A stretch of DNA of 64,000 nt from Sporolactobacillus sp. STSJ-5 (GTDB lineage Bacteria; Bacillota; Bacilli; Bacillales; Sporolactobacillaceae): positions 1 through 64,000 of the forward strand of contig NZ_JANFOJ010000002.1 of NCBI RefSeq assembly GCF_024385605.1, in the 5' to 3' direction. Numbering within the stretch: position 1 is the stretch's first letter; the number at the start of each line of letters is the position of its first letter. Under the pieces are notes generated by a model, which saw only the letters and a program-made list of their open reading frames with translations, was not told the DNA's origin and did not search any database. This document shows, piece after piece, positions 17,732 through 26,525 of the stretch. Position numbers and translations under genes: made by a program.

Positions 17732-18985
17732 ATGAAAATGAATAAGAAAAAAGCAACCGTGACACTGGCACTGACGTTCGGACTGACATATACTTCGATT
17801 GCTCCATCAGTTACATACGCTTCACCATCATTAAGTGATATTAATAACAAAACTTCTGCTCAAAAATCACTGAGAGATCAGCTGACTAAGCAGCAGCAAG
17901 CCATTCAGAATGAACTTGCCGAGATGAATAAGAAACAGTTGAAACTGACAAGCGAAATCAGTGATGGACAGGCACAGATTAATCAAAATAATGATCAGAT
18001 TAGTGCCTTGAAAGCTGAAATAACTGAAATCAATAAACGAATTGAAAAACGAAAAGCACTGTTAAATGATCGTTTAGTTTCGATCTATAAGAATGGCGGA
18101 TCTGTAAATTACTTAGATGTCTTACTGGGTTCCAAAAATTTCGGGGATTTTATTGACCGTACCTTTGCACTAACAACGATTACGAACCAGGATCAAAAAA
18201 TTATTACTGATCAAAAGAATGATCAAGTCGCTGTGAAAACAAAGAAAGCAAGTGTTGAGAGAAAACAAGCAGCCAATGTTGCACGTTTGGAAAAGCTGAA
18301 GAATACGTTAACTGAAGTTGTTGCACTTCAGGAAAAGAAGAAAATTGCTTCTAAGGCATTGGATCAAAAGCAAGCCAGTGTATCAGCTCAACTCGCTTCT
18401 TTAGCAAGTGCTGCAGAAGACCTGAAACGTGCATCGATCAAACCGGTTTCTTATAATCCATCCAGTGAATCTACTGATTCGAACAGTTCAAGCAGCTCAA
18501 GTAACTCAAGCAGTTCAACAGCTAGTGATTCTTCATCAAATAGTAGCAGTTCATCAAATGATTCAGCACAGTCTCAGCCTGTTAGTCTGTCAGCATCCGT
18601 TGCGACAGGGGGCATTTCCGGTATCCTTGGTTATGGCAATCGATTTATTGGCAGGTCGACTTACGTATTTGGTGCTTCCAATCCTGCAGCTGGTCAGTTT
18701 GACTGCTCTGGCTTCGTTCATGCTGCATTTGCGGCAAATGGCATTGGAGTCGGTCGATCAACAGGTGCACTGGTAAGTCAAGGCAGTGCGGTAAGCTTTG
18801 CCTCTGCACGTCCTGGTGATCTCGTATTCTTCGATACATATAAAACGAATGGTCATGTTGGTATTTATCTAGGTGGCGGACGCTTCATTGGTTCCCAGAG
18901 CAGCACCGGCGTTGCCATTGTAAGCATGGACAACTCATACTGGAAATCACATTTCCGCGGTGTAGTTCGTAGAATCCTTAACTAA
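17732..18985 (+). CDS. Secreted NlpC/P60 peptidoglycan hydrolase, CwlO/PcsB-like
   Basis: A 417-residue secreted protein. It has a Sec signal peptide (KKKATVTLALTFGLTY, cleavage probably after SVTYA), a long coiled coil (about 35-235) of the CwlO/PcsB N-terminal type, a Ser/Asn-rich linker (about 250-285), and a C-terminal NlpC/P60 domain with catalytic Cys in FDCSGFVHAAF and His in NGHVGIYLGGG. Such enzymes cut the D-Glu-meso-DAP bond in wall peptides during elongation; the coiled coil normally meets FtsEX. ATG 17732 starts at the signal peptide; GGGGAGG lies upstream at long spacing. It is probably under WalR control and is followed by a strong terminator. Confidence 0.9.
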   Translation: MKMNKKKATVTLALTFGLTYTSIAPSVTYASPSLSDINNKTSAQKSLRDQLTKQQQAIQNELAEMNKKQLKLTSEISDGQAQINQNNDQISALKAEITEINKRIEKRKALLNDRLVSIYKNGGSVNYLDVLLGSKNFGDFIDRTFALTTITNQDQKIITDQKNDQVAVKTKKASVERKQAANVARLEKLKNTLTEVVALQEKKKIASKALDQKQASVSAQLASLASAAEDLKRASIKPVSYNPSSESTDSNSSSSSSNSSSSTASDSSSNSSSSSNDSAQSQPVSLSASVATGGISGILGYGNRFIGRSTYVFGASNPAAGQFDCSGFVHAAFAANGIGVGRSTGALVSQGSAVSFASARPGDLVFFDTYKTNGHVGIYLGGGRFIGSQSSTGVAIVSMDNSYWKSHFRGVVRRILN

Positions 18986-19012
18986 TTCATTCCCAAATAT
19001 AAAATTTTTAAA

Positions 19013-19040
19013 ACACAAGCTTAGTTGCTTGTGTTTTTTA
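19013..19040 (+). terminator. Terminator after the NlpC/P60 gene
   Basis: ACACAAGC pairs with GCTTGTGT over a 6-nt loop, followed by TTTTTTAATTT. Confidence 0.88.
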
Positions 19041-19071
19041 ATTTGTCATAAAATCAGCGAAATATAACAAA

Positions 19072-19100
19072 TATGACAGCTGTCATAAAAGAAATATGAT
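19072..19100 (+). promoter_or_regulatory. Palindromic operator and promoter of the ABC/DesKR-like operon
   Basis: A perfect 16-bp palindrome, TATGACAGCTGTCATA (19072-19087), covers the -35 (ATGACA, 19073-19078) of a promoter whose -10 TATGAT lies at 19095-19100 (16-nt spacer). TGTCATAAAA recurs at about 19044 and 19082. The likely binder is the response regulator encoded at the end of the operon; this is inference. Confidence 0.6.
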
Positions 19101-19176
19101 ATGTGAGACTATGCGTGCTGCAAATCATTGGCTATTCTTTTTGTAGTGGTATTATTTCAATAATAAAGAAGGCGGA

Positions 19177-19902
19177 ATGATGAACACTTTTCCGCTGGTT
19201 AAACATTTTTTGCGTGTCATGATGTATTACAAAATTAATTTGATCTTTACCCTCGGAGTGCCAATTGGATCAATCATTTATACGATGCGTCCCTTTATCT
19301 TCCATACGTCGGATCAGCAGATTGTCCAGAATCATGTGTTTTACTGGATTAGCTACATGGTTGTTCTTTATGCCATAATTAACAGCGGCCCTTCATTAGT
19401 TGTTCTAAGAGAAGATCAATTTCTAAAAATGTTTCTATTCATTTCAGGGAATGTCTGCTCGATCATTTATGCCAAATACATATCACAATTTATTTTACTC
19501 ACTCTATCCGTTCTAATCTTGGATATTCTTAGCTGTTTTTTATTCGATCTGCCAATAATAAAACTGTTGATTCAATCCTTTCTGCTGATTATTCTAAGCA
19601 GTCCGCCAATATTTTTTCTCTTTCTTTTCTTTGCAGCTCTACGCTTGCGACAGGAAACAATGATCCCGTTAACTAATATACTGATTTTCTGCTTTATTTT
19701 CATGTCGGTCAATCAAATAAATCGTGCTTTATCATTCATCAACCCCATTGATTATGCCTTTCAGATCGCAAGATTTTTGTTTGATGGAACATCTATCCAT
19801 GGGTTTCAGATTTGGCTTTCGATCACAATAACTTGTTTCTATTTGTTTATTGGTTTATTTTCTTTAAAAAAAATACAGTTCTTACCGATTTTTAGAAATT
19901 GA
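19177..19902 (+). CDS. ABC-2 type transporter permease
   Basis: A 241-residue hydrophobic protein with about six transmembrane segments and short loops, the shape of ABC-2 family permeases used for lipid, antibiotic or peptide export. No signature beyond topology can be named. The ATG lies directly behind AAGAAGGCGGA. The ATPase gene follows 10 nt after its stop, and the two-component genes follow that, so these four genes very probably form one operon. The substrate is unknown. Confidence 0.75.
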   Translation: MMNTFPLVKHFLRVMMYYKINLIFTLGVPIGSIIYTMRPFIFHTSDQQIVQNHVFYWISYMVVLYAIINSGPSLVVLREDQFLKMFLFISGNVCSIIYAKYISQFILLTLSVLILDILSCFLFDLPIIKLLIQSFLLIILSSPPIFFLFLFFAALRLRQETMIPLTNILIFCFIFMSVNQINRALSFINPIDYAFQIARFLFDGTSIHGFQIWLSITITCFYLFIGLFSLKKIQFLPIFRN

Positions 19903-19912
19903 GGTGAAACGC

Positions 19913-20635
19913 ATGAAAATAGAACATTTGAATTTTAGGTATCGGCAAAATGATCGCTTAATTTTTGACGATCTATCATTTAATCTCGTGCAAGGGAAGA
20001 CGCATTTTTTACTTGGAATGAATGGAGAAGGAAAATCGACTCTTCTTGATGCCTTCGCAGGTTTGCTCAATGTTGATGCGGCTATTCTGAATCCAATCCA
20101 AAGAAATGAAATACTCTATCAGATCCAAGGAGTTCCTATTCTAAGCACGATAAAAGGTAAAGATCTTGCTGAATTGATTTTATGCGGGAGCGGTCAATAC
20201 AGGAGTGGGGATTTATCACCAGAGATGTGTAGCGAACTTTTTGATGATCCGAGTGCATTAAGAAAAATCACCTATTTGTGGGATATGCAATATGGCAAGA
20301 TGTCCCCTGGAGAGCGTCGCTGGCTGACTATCGTTCTGTATTGTCTGATTGATAAATCCTTGTATCTTTTTGATGAGCCAACCGCCGGTGTTGATCTCTA
20401 TTCCGGAATGCAAATCGCACAGTCGATTCGTCGATTGCAGGAGAGGAGAGGAAAGACAGTGGTTTATGCCACCCATCAGCTTCAAGATCTTAAATGGTTT
20501 GAAGATTACCAGGTGCATGTTCTAGATAAAGGAAAAATCATCATTGACGAAAATGAACGGCATTGGATACAAGCGTGCAGAGAAAATAAAATGCCTATTT
20601 GCGTGCGTATTATCGATGAATGGGAAATGTCATGA
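19913..20635 (+). CDS. ABC transporter ATP-binding protein
   Basis: A 240-residue ATPase. Walker A is GMNGEGKST (near residue 36), the signature is MSPGERRW (a divergent form of LSGGQ), Walker B is LYLFDEPTAGVD, and the switch histidine is in ATHQLQD. The A-loop region is NFRYRQNDRLIFDDLSF. It powers the permease encoded just upstream. ATG 19913 lies five bases after GAGGTG; GTG 19904 is an alternative. The ATPase is slightly divergent in its signature loop but keeps the catalytic Glu. Confidence 0.88.
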   Translation: MKIEHLNFRYRQNDRLIFDDLSFNLVQGKTHFLLGMNGEGKSTLLDAFAGLLNVDAAILNPIQRNEILYQIQGVPILSTIKGKDLAELILCGSGQYRSGDLSPEMCSELFDDPSALRKITYLWDMQYGKMSPGERRWLTIVLYCLIDKSLYLFDEPTAGVDLYSGMQIAQSIRRLQERRGKTVVYATHQLQDLKWFEDYQVHVLDKGKIIIDENERHWIQACRENKMPICVRIIDEWEMS

Positions 20636-20703
20636 GATTAAGCTTCAGTTTTTTTGAAAATAATCGAATTTTTATTTAACTTGTTTACTGACTTTTTATT
20701 AAC

Positions 20704-21864
20704 ATGTATTCTAAAGAAAAGCCGCTTAGAGAGAGGGCGCGAAGATTGAAAATATTTCCAAAAGCGACAGGCCCATATCCCTATCTTTGGATACTGATTA
20801 TTTTTCCTCAATTCTTTATTAATGTTTGGCAGGCCGATCATTTATCGGAAAAAGTGATTGGGTTGATTGCAGGACTTGTACTGCTTTATGTCTTTCGGCA
20901 GATGTACTGGCTTGAGTACACGACGCTACTTGTCCATTTTTTATTAGGTGTCGCTGCACTCGTCGTTGCCTCAGTAACTCTCGATTCTGCCATAATGCTC
21001 CTTTACGGCATTAGTTTTGTTTTTCTTTTCGGTTATATTGAACGTGTGAGAGACTTGGCGATTGGAATTGCGGGACTAGCCGCGGCTTACCTGTCGGTGT
21101 CGCAAATCATTGATGGTTGGCCGTTAGCTTTTATTTATCATGATCAGGTCTTTTTTTTCCTATTAGAAGCTGCCATTCCGATCGCAATTTTTCTTCACGA
21201 GCGAACAAAAAATTTGCATCATCAGCTTGCCCAGGCGAATGAACAGATTGTTGCCTTGGTTAAGGAACAAGAGCGTGGACGTCTTGCACGTGATCTTCAT
21301 GATACACTGGGGCACACGTTGACGATGATTATTCTTAAAAGCGAGCTTGCCTTTCGATTGATTGATAAGGATGCGGGTCGTGCCAAATCAGAGATCGGAG
21401 AAATAGAACGAATTACTCGATCGGCTTTGGGACAAACGCGGGAGATTGTTGCGTCCATTCGTCATCATTCGCTAGCAGAGGAACTAAATGAAACGAAGTA
21501 TTTTCTTGAAACAAAAGGCATTTCAGTGATTATTCATAATCCGGAAAAATGGCCGCGGCTTCAGGCAGCCGATGAGACAATGCTGAGCCTTGCGTTCCGT
21601 GAAGCAATCACTAATGTCGTCAGGCACAGTGCTGCCAAGCATTGCATCATTCAGGCGGCGATTGATGGTCATAAATTAATTCTTGAGGTTATTGATGACG
21701 GGATCGGCATTCGAAACAAGGATACAAGAGGAAACGGCTTGCACACAATGCAAGAACGAATGCATTTGATTGGGGGAGCAGTGGATGTGCGGACAAAAGA
21801 TAAAGGAACGCTCCTTCGTTTTTCTCTGCCGTTAAATGAACAAAAGGTGGTTGAAGAAAAATGA
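20704..21864 (+). CDS. DesK-like membrane sensor histidine kinase
   Basis: A 386-residue kinase. Four to five transmembrane helices (about 25-165) are followed by a coiled linker (QLAQANEQIVALVKEQERG), the HisKA_3 phosphoacceptor motif RDLHDTLGHTL (His near residue 199), and an HATPase_c domain with FREAITNVVRHS (N box), DDGIGI and GNGLHTMQERM. The region around GPYPYLW, the NEQI-LVK linker and the H box strongly resembles DesK, the thermosensor of B. subtilis that reads membrane thickness. The start ATG 20704 is poorly supported; TTG 20746 is an alternative. It overlaps the regulator gene by 4 nt. No fatty acid desaturase gene is nearby. Confidence 0.88.
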   Translation: MYSKEKPLRERARRLKIFPKATGPYPYLWILIIFPQFFINVWQADHLSEKVIGLIAGLVLLYVFRQMYWLEYTTLLVHFLLGVAALVVASVTLDSAIMLLYGISFVFLFGYIERVRDLAIGIAGLAAAYLSVSQIIDGWPLAFIYHDQVFFFLLEAAIPIAIFLHERTKNLHHQLAQANEQIVALVKEQERGRLARDLHDTLGHTLTMIILKSELAFRLIDKDAGRAKSEIGEIERITRSALGQTREIVASIRHHSLAEELNETKYFLETKGISVIIHNPEKWPRLQAADETMLSLAFREAITNVVRHSAAKHCIIQAAIDGHKLILEVIDDGIGIRNKDTRGNGLHTMQERMHLIGGAVDVRTKDKGTLLRFSLPLNEQKVVEEK

Positions 21865-22463
21865 AATTATTAATCGCTGAGGATCAAGGAATGCTTCGTG
21901 GCGCGCTTGCTCAGTTGCTCGAAATGGAAAAGGATTTTGAGGTTGTGGGCCAGACAGGTAATGGCAGAGAAGCATTTGAGCTCGTTCGACGGTTGAGCCC
22001 GGATCTTATGATTGCAGATATCGAAATGCCGGAGATGACTGGACTCGAGATTGCCGAAAAACTTAAGGATGCGGATACGCCGTGCAAAACAGTCATTGTG
22101 ACGACATTCGCACGCCCAGGTTACCTTGAACGCGCAATGAAAGCTGGGGTAGCAGGATACATATTAAAGGATGAACCGATTAATGAGCTTATTGCGCATT
22201 TGAGGCTCATAAACGATGGAGGCAGGTTTATTAGTCCTGAACTGGCGACAGCTTTTTATTTTTCCGATACAAATCCATTAACGAATCGTGAACAAGAGGT
22301 CCTGTGTCAAGCCTTCTCCGGTTACGAAACGAAGCAGATTGCAAGCATACTTCATTTATCAGGCGGAACCGTCCGCAACTATTTATCAACCGCCATTCAG
22401 AAGCTTAACGCGCATTCGAGGCAGGAGGCTGCCAAAAAAGCGAAAGAAAATGGCTGGATTTGA
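21861..22463 (+). CDS. DesR-like NarL/LuxR-type response regulator
   Basis: A 200-residue response regulator. The receiver domain has the acidic pair EDQ, the phosphoacceptor Asp in LMIADIEMPEMTG and the Thr/Lys pair in VTTFARPGY and YILKDEP. The C-terminal LuxR-type helix-turn-helix (about 137-195) is NPLTNREQEVL...TKQIASILHLSGGTVRNYLS. TTFARPGY, GTVRNY and the KENGW ending closely follow DesR. It is expected to dimerise on phosphorylation by the upstream kinase and bind near the operon promoter. The ATG overlaps the kinase stop (ATGA). Confidence 0.9.
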   Translation: MKLLIAEDQGMLRGALAQLLEMEKDFEVVGQTGNGREAFELVRRLSPDLMIADIEMPEMTGLEIAEKLKDADTPCKTVIVTTFARPGYLERAMKAGVAGYILKDEPINELIAHLRLINDGGRFISPELATAFYFSDTNPLTNREQEVLCQAFSGYETKQIASILHLSGGTVRNYLSTAIQKLNAHSRQEAAKKAKENGWI

Positions 22464-22725
22464 ATGCAAAAATCAAAGAAACCAGTGCAAAACAGGTTGA
22501 ACTTATAGTCACCTTTTCTCTTTTTTTAATTATATTGCTCTTTTAAAATGTTAGCGAACCTTAACATGTAGCGGATTAACTGCGTTCTTTATAATTTCAT
22601 ATATCCATTAGGTACTTCACAGTGATGATGAAAACAGATCTGAGTTTTTGTCGAAAAATGTGCAAAGGCCGCTGCAGAAGTGGACATGACCGAATAGGAT
22701 ATAGAAAAATAGAGGGGGATGCAGT

Positions 22726-22785
22726 ATGTTTATTCTCATCGTTGTCATGTTTATTCTCCTTGTCATCGTTGGTCTTTTCTATTAA
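22726..22785 (+). CDS. 19-residue YjcZ-like hydrophobic peptide
   Basis: A 20-codon gene encoding MFILIVVMFILLVIVGLFY. It matches the hydrophobic C-terminal helix of YjcZ-family proteins (compare FALIVVLFILLIIVGAAF at 1518-1703) but lacks the Gly-rich head. The ATG sits seven bases after AGAGGGGGA, a strong ribosome site, and a terminator follows. It is probably a sporulation-associated membrane microprotein; function unknown. Confidence 0.75.
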   Translation: MFILIVVMFILLVIVGLFY

Positions 22786-22806
22786 ATAGGGAAAGATTTA
22801 ATGATA

Positions 22807-22848
22807 AACCGGTGTTCATTTAAAAATGAAATTCCGGCTTTTTTTTAT
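22807..22848 (+). terminator. Terminator after the YjcZ-like microprotein gene
   Basis: ACCGGTGTTCATTT can fold onto AAATGAAATTCCGG, followed by CTTTTTTTT. Confidence 0.75.
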
Positions 22849-23011
22849 GCAAAATTTTTATGAGAGTATGGAAGACATGGTATCAATAAATTTTTTATGA
22901 ACTGCTTCTTCCAAACTAGTGTTTAGTCGACAAAAAAACCCCGTTCAGTATTTGCGTGAAATGTGTGACAATAAAGGTATCTTATTTAAGCGAAAGGAAG
23001 TGCCAACTGCT

Positions 23012-23278
23012 ATGCCAAACATCGTTTCTTTCAAATTCAACCCAAGGGAACTGAAACTAAACAAATTCATTGATTTTTATGGTTATTGCGCGCAATGGAA
23101 TCAAAATATTTATGTTTATGGGAAAAATGAAGCACAAAAGGTTCATCGTCTGTCAGAGCTGCTCTCCTTTATTTTGTTTTCCCATGATGAGGAGTGCCTG
23201 ATCGTTATCGAAGGAAGCGGAATTGATCAAACAAAGGACTATATTACAAAACATTTAGCAGGTGTTCAGACTGCCTGA
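23012..23278 (+). CDS. HPr-fold-like protein without phosphorylation sites
   Basis: An 88-residue protein, the exact length of HPr. The pattern KFIDFYGYCAQWNQNIYVY, then AQKVHRLSELLSFIL and ECLIVIEGSGID, aligns along the HPr fold (helix 1, strand, the Ser46 helix, then the last strand and helix). The catalytic His15 region has no histidine (KLNKF), and the residue matching Ser46 is Glu49 by hand alignment. A regulatory, non-PTS role is likely; the call rests on a visual alignment only. ATG 23012 follows AAGGAAGTGCCAACTGCT; an upstream in-frame GTG at 22919 would add 31 residues. It sits ahead of yfkAB. Confidence 0.5.
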   Translation: MPNIVSFKFNPRELKLNKFIDFYGYCAQWNQNIYVYGKNEAQKVHRLSELLSFILFSHDEECLIVIEGSGIDQTKDYITKHLAGVQTA

Positions 23279-23394
23279 GCAAAGATTTCCTGACCAAGAC
23301 GGATGCATTTGAAAATGTGACAAACTCGTGAATTATCTTTTCAATATGGTATAGTATGAGTAGTGTAAATTCATATTGAAAGGCTAGGAGTTGC

Positions 23395-24525
23395 ATGACA
23401 ACAATTGAACAGATAAGAACAGCACCGATCAGTCCTGAAAATGATCCGTGGGAAGCTTACTTTGATATGGAGCATTACGGACACTTAGAACTGACGAATG
23501 TGGAGTTTACCACGACGACGCTCTGCAACATGCGATGTGAGCATTGCGCGGTAGGATACACATTGCAGAAACGTGATCCAAATGCTCTTCCGTTAGACTT
23601 GATTTTCAAACGACTTGATGAAGCAAAGAATCTGCACGCTTTAAGTATTACAGGTGGCGAACCGATGCTGTCACTCAAGTCAGTAAAAGAATATGTGGTG
23701 CCCATCTTAAAGTATGCGCACGAACGCGGCTTGAGAACTCAGATCAATTCGAACCTGACGCTTGACCTTGCGCGGTATGAACTGATTATCCCATATCTTG
23801 ACGTGCTTCATATTTCCTTTAACTATGGAAGTTTCGAAGATTATTCCAATATAGGTTTCGCAGTAATGGAGAAGAAGCCGAAAATTGAAGCACAACAATT
23901 GTTTTTTAATCGTATGATTGAAAATGCACGAGAATTGACTGCTCGCGGAGTGATTGTTTCAGCGGAAACGATGATTAATAAACGAACTCTGCCGCATCTT
24001 GAACGGATTCATGAACAAGTGGTGGCGATGGGGTGTCAACGTCACGAAGTACATCCGATGTATCCTAGCGATTTTGCCAGCGTATTACAAGTTGCTTCGC
24101 TTGATGAAATTCGATCAGGTATTCATCGTTTGCTTGATTGTCGTGATCAGAACGTATGGATGCTGTTTGGGACCTTGCCTTTTTACCCATGCAACAAAAA
24201 TGAGAAAGATCTGGCGTTACTTGAACGTCTGTATCACGAGAAAAATGTGACTGTTCGTAATGACCCTGACGGCAGGTCAAGACTTAACGTCAACATTTTT
24301 GATGGAAATATTATTGTCACTGACTTTGCCGATGCACCGGCACTGGGCAACATTAAAACAACAACACTGGAAAATGCCTATCAACACTGGTTGACGACTC
24401 CACTTGCAAAATCGTTGAATTGTCACTGTCCAGCAGTAAAATGTCTTGGTCCCAATGTGCTTGTCAAAAATACTTATTATAAAGATGTTGATTTTATGAA
24501 ACGGAAAGCACTTATTTCGCGGTGA
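23395..24525 (+). CDS. yfkAB: Radical SAM protein YfkAB
   Basis: A 376-residue radical SAM enzyme. The [4Fe-4S]-SAM motif CNMRCEHC lies near residues 43-50, followed by ITGGEPMLS. The C-terminal region adds Cys residues (NCHCPAVKC) that may bind an auxiliary cluster. It corresponds to YfkAB of Bacillus, whose substrate is unknown. The ATG follows CTAGGAGTTGC. A bidirectional terminator separates it from the convergent tetR gene. Only the cofactor chemistry can be predicted. Confidence 0.88.
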   Translation: MTTIEQIRTAPISPENDPWEAYFDMEHYGHLELTNVEFTTTTLCNMRCEHCAVGYTLQKRDPNALPLDLIFKRLDEAKNLHALSITGGEPMLSLKSVKEYVVPILKYAHERGLRTQINSNLTLDLARYELIIPYLDVLHISFNYGSFEDYSNIGFAVMEKKPKIEAQQLFFNRMIENARELTARGVIVSAETMINKRTLPHLERIHEQVVAMGCQRHEVHPMYPSDFASVLQVASLDEIRSGIHRLLDCRDQNVWMLFGTLPFYPCNKNEKDLALLERLYHEKNVTVRNDPDGRSRLNVNIFDGNIIVTDFADAPALGNIKTTTLENAYQHWLTTPLAKSLNCHCPAVKCLGPNVLVKNTYYKDVDFMKRKALISR

Positions 24526-24538
24526 TTTCCGCATATAT

Positions 24539-24580
24539 AAAAAGGTCCTCTGCATGATTTGATTGCAGAGGACCTTTTTT
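24539..24580. terminator. Bidirectional terminator between yfkAB and tetR genes
   Basis: AAAAAGGTCCTCTGC and its complement flank an 11-nt loop, with A and T runs on both sides, so it can end transcription from either convergent gene. Confidence 0.92.
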
Positions 24581-24581
24581 C

Positions 24582-25184
24582 TTATTGAATACCTAATACT
24601 GCTCTGAGATAAAGTCGGAGCGCATCAATCTGAGTTGGGGCACCAACCGTTTTATGCCCCAGTAGAGCTGCTTCTAAAGCAATTCCATCTGTTGTGTTAA
24701 TGAAAAAGCGTGTAATGTCTTCAATAGGCTGCTGCGGAATGAACTCACCACGACGGACACCTTCTTGAAAAATGCGAGAGAAAATGTTTTGTCCCTTCAG
24801 GTAACGATTTCTTAAATACGTTTTTCGTTCTTCATTGCGCCATCCGGTGACGAAGTATTCATAGACCGCTATAGAAAAAGGAGTGCCTGCCTCATGTGAT
24901 AGTGCTTCTAAATAATCTTGAACTGCATCCCACATTTTTGTGTGTTTCTGTATAAGTGAATTTATAAATTTCTCGAAATCTGTGTTGTTTTCTTCCAATA
25001 ATGCGCGCATCATGGCCTCAGTGCTTGAAAAGTATTGATAAACCCCGCCGCGGCTCATCCCGGTTTCATTTACAATATCCTGCATCGTGGCCGGTTCAAA
25101 ACCTTTATTGGAAAAAACAATTTGAGCGGCCTGAAGAATTTGCTTTCTTCGTTGCGCAAAATGAGCTTCACTCACCTTTGGCAT
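24582..25184 (-). CDS. TetR-family repressor (YfiR-like)
   Basis: A 200-residue regulator. The N-terminal helix-turn-helix (about 10-57) reads RRKQILQAAQIVF, then TMQDIVNETGMSRGGVYQYFSSTEAMM, close to YfiR of B. subtilis. The C-terminal ligand domain is variable. ATG 25184 lies six bases from GGAGGGG. It is the second gene of an MFS-TetR operon, about 50 nt after the MFS stop, and should repress that operon, including itself, through the double operator at 26526-26567. The inducer is unknown, perhaps a substrate of the transporter. Confidence 0.9.
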   Translation of the reverse strand: MPKVSEAHFAQRRKQILQAAQIVFSNKGFEPATMQDIVNETGMSRGGVYQYFSSTEAMMRALLEENNTDFEKFINSLIQKHTKMWDAVQDYLEALSHEAGTPFSIAVYEYFVTGWRNEERKTYLRNRYLKGQNIFSRIFQEGVRRGEFIPQQPIEDITRFFINTTDGIALEAALLGHKTVGAPTQIDALRLYLRAVLGIQ

Positions 25185-25232
25185 CGTCACCCCTCCTGCT
25201 TTTTCAGTATATCACAATCAACTCTTTATCGA

Positions 25233-26501
25233 TCATGAGCTTGGTGTATCACCGGCGCGAGTTTCACTCAAATTAAGGCTATATGTTCCTGTGCCAAGTT
25301 TATCTGGTTCAGGCATCTGGCGCAAGATCGGCAGAACGAGCCAATAGAGAGAAACAAATAAGAGACTTGCCCCAATACTTATGAAAATAGGACCAACACC
25401 CCATAGATGTGCTATTTGTCCTCCAAATAAAGATCCAAGCGGCATGGCACATCCGCCTGCACTGATCATTATGGTATAGATTTGTGCTAAGTGTTTTTGT
25501 GGAACAGCCTTCTGCAACGCTGAAACAAAAAGAATATTAGTCATGCCGGTTGGAATCAGACTTGCTGCATATAAGATAAGTGACAGACTGTTCAATGGTG
25601 TAAAATAAGAGATCAGCCATGAGATTCCAGATAAGAAAAAACCGAAAATAATTAGCTTTCCTAGCGAGCATTTTTTGAATAATGGCGCAGTCGCCGCGCC
25701 GATGAGTATGCCAATTGTTTCCGCCGATTGATAAAAGCCATACCATTGCGCGCCGCCGCGTTCTGCGGCATAAGCGGGCAATGTGGCGTTGAGCATTCCG
25801 AAGACCAGATTGGCAATAACGGTTGCCGGTATAAATTGGATAATAAATGAGCCGCATACCATTTTTAATCCGGAAGTGAGATTTTTCCAATACTTGTATA
25901 AATTTTTCTTCAGATCTGTTGATTTATCCGCTTCCTTTTGGATTTCCATTGTTCTTTTAATCAGAAGAAAGCAGACGATACTGCAGCAATTGAAGATAAT
26001 TGACAAAAGATAGAGCGTTAAGGGTGAAATAAAGACAATCAAAATACCTGCAAGACTAGTGAAGATGATGGAGAATGCTTGATAACTCACGTTCATCAGA
26101 GCGTTTGCTGAGGCGTACTTTCCTTCTTGAACAAATTCCGGAATTAAGGACATTTCCGCAGGATTACTGAACATACCTAAAACAGCGACGACAGGCGTGA
26201 GCACGATGAGCGCTGCTGCAGAGTGCCAAAAAACAGTAAACATTACATAAGTGATGACTACTGAGATAATTTGACCGAGCTCGGTCATCCAAAGCAATCT
26301 TTTTTTATTCAACCGATCAACAAGCGGTCCGACCAAAAATTGAAACATCATGGGAGCGAGCGCAAGAAAGCCGACTATGCCAGTGTAAAAAGTGTTTTGA
26401 GTCAGGTGGTAAATGGACCAAATCAGTGAAACGTTGTACAAACTCATTCCAATTGTACTGAGTGAGCGTCCTGAAAGCAGTTTCCAAAAATTAATCGACA
26501 T
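25233..26501 (-). CDS. Major facilitator superfamily exporter (YfiS-like)
   Basis: A 422-residue membrane protein with about 12 transmembrane helices. LVGPLVDRLNKKR in the loop after helix 2 is the MFS motif A region (D-R-X5-R type). The overall pattern matches the MFS_3/enterobactin-exporter-like group, often macrolide or drug efflux. The neighbour on the same strand is a YfiR-like TetR gene, repeating the B. subtilis yfiR/yfiS association. The ATG at 26501 has GGAGATG six bases upstream; TTG 26519 is an upstream alternative. Substrate unknown. Confidence 0.88.
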   Translation of the reverse strand: MSINFWKLLSGRSLSTIGMSLYNVSLIWSIYHLTQNTFYTGIVGFLALAPMMFQFLVGPLVDRLNKKRLLWMTELGQIISVVITYVMFTVFWHSAAALIVLTPVVAVLGMFSNPAEMSLIPEFVQEGKYASANALMNVSYQAFSIIFTSLAGILIVFISPLTLYLLSIIFNCCSIVCFLLIKRTMEIQKEADKSTDLKKNLYKYWKNLTSGLKMVCGSFIIQFIPATVIANLVFGMLNATLPAYAAERGGAQWYGFYQSAETIGILIGAATAPLFKKCSLGKLIIFGFFLSGISWLISYFTPLNSLSLILYAASLIPTGMTNILFVSALQKAVPQKHLAQIYTIMISAGGCAMPLGSLFGGQIAHLWGVGPIFISIGASLLFVSLYWLVLPILRQMPEPDKLGTGTYSLNLSETRAGDTPSS

Positions 26502-26525
26502 ATAATTCATCTCCAACAAAGTAAT

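Noticed and set aside
18429-18776. 115-residue Gln/Val/His-rich frame inside the NlpC/P60 gene
   Set aside because: It is the +1 reading of the Ser-rich linker and catalytic domain codons.
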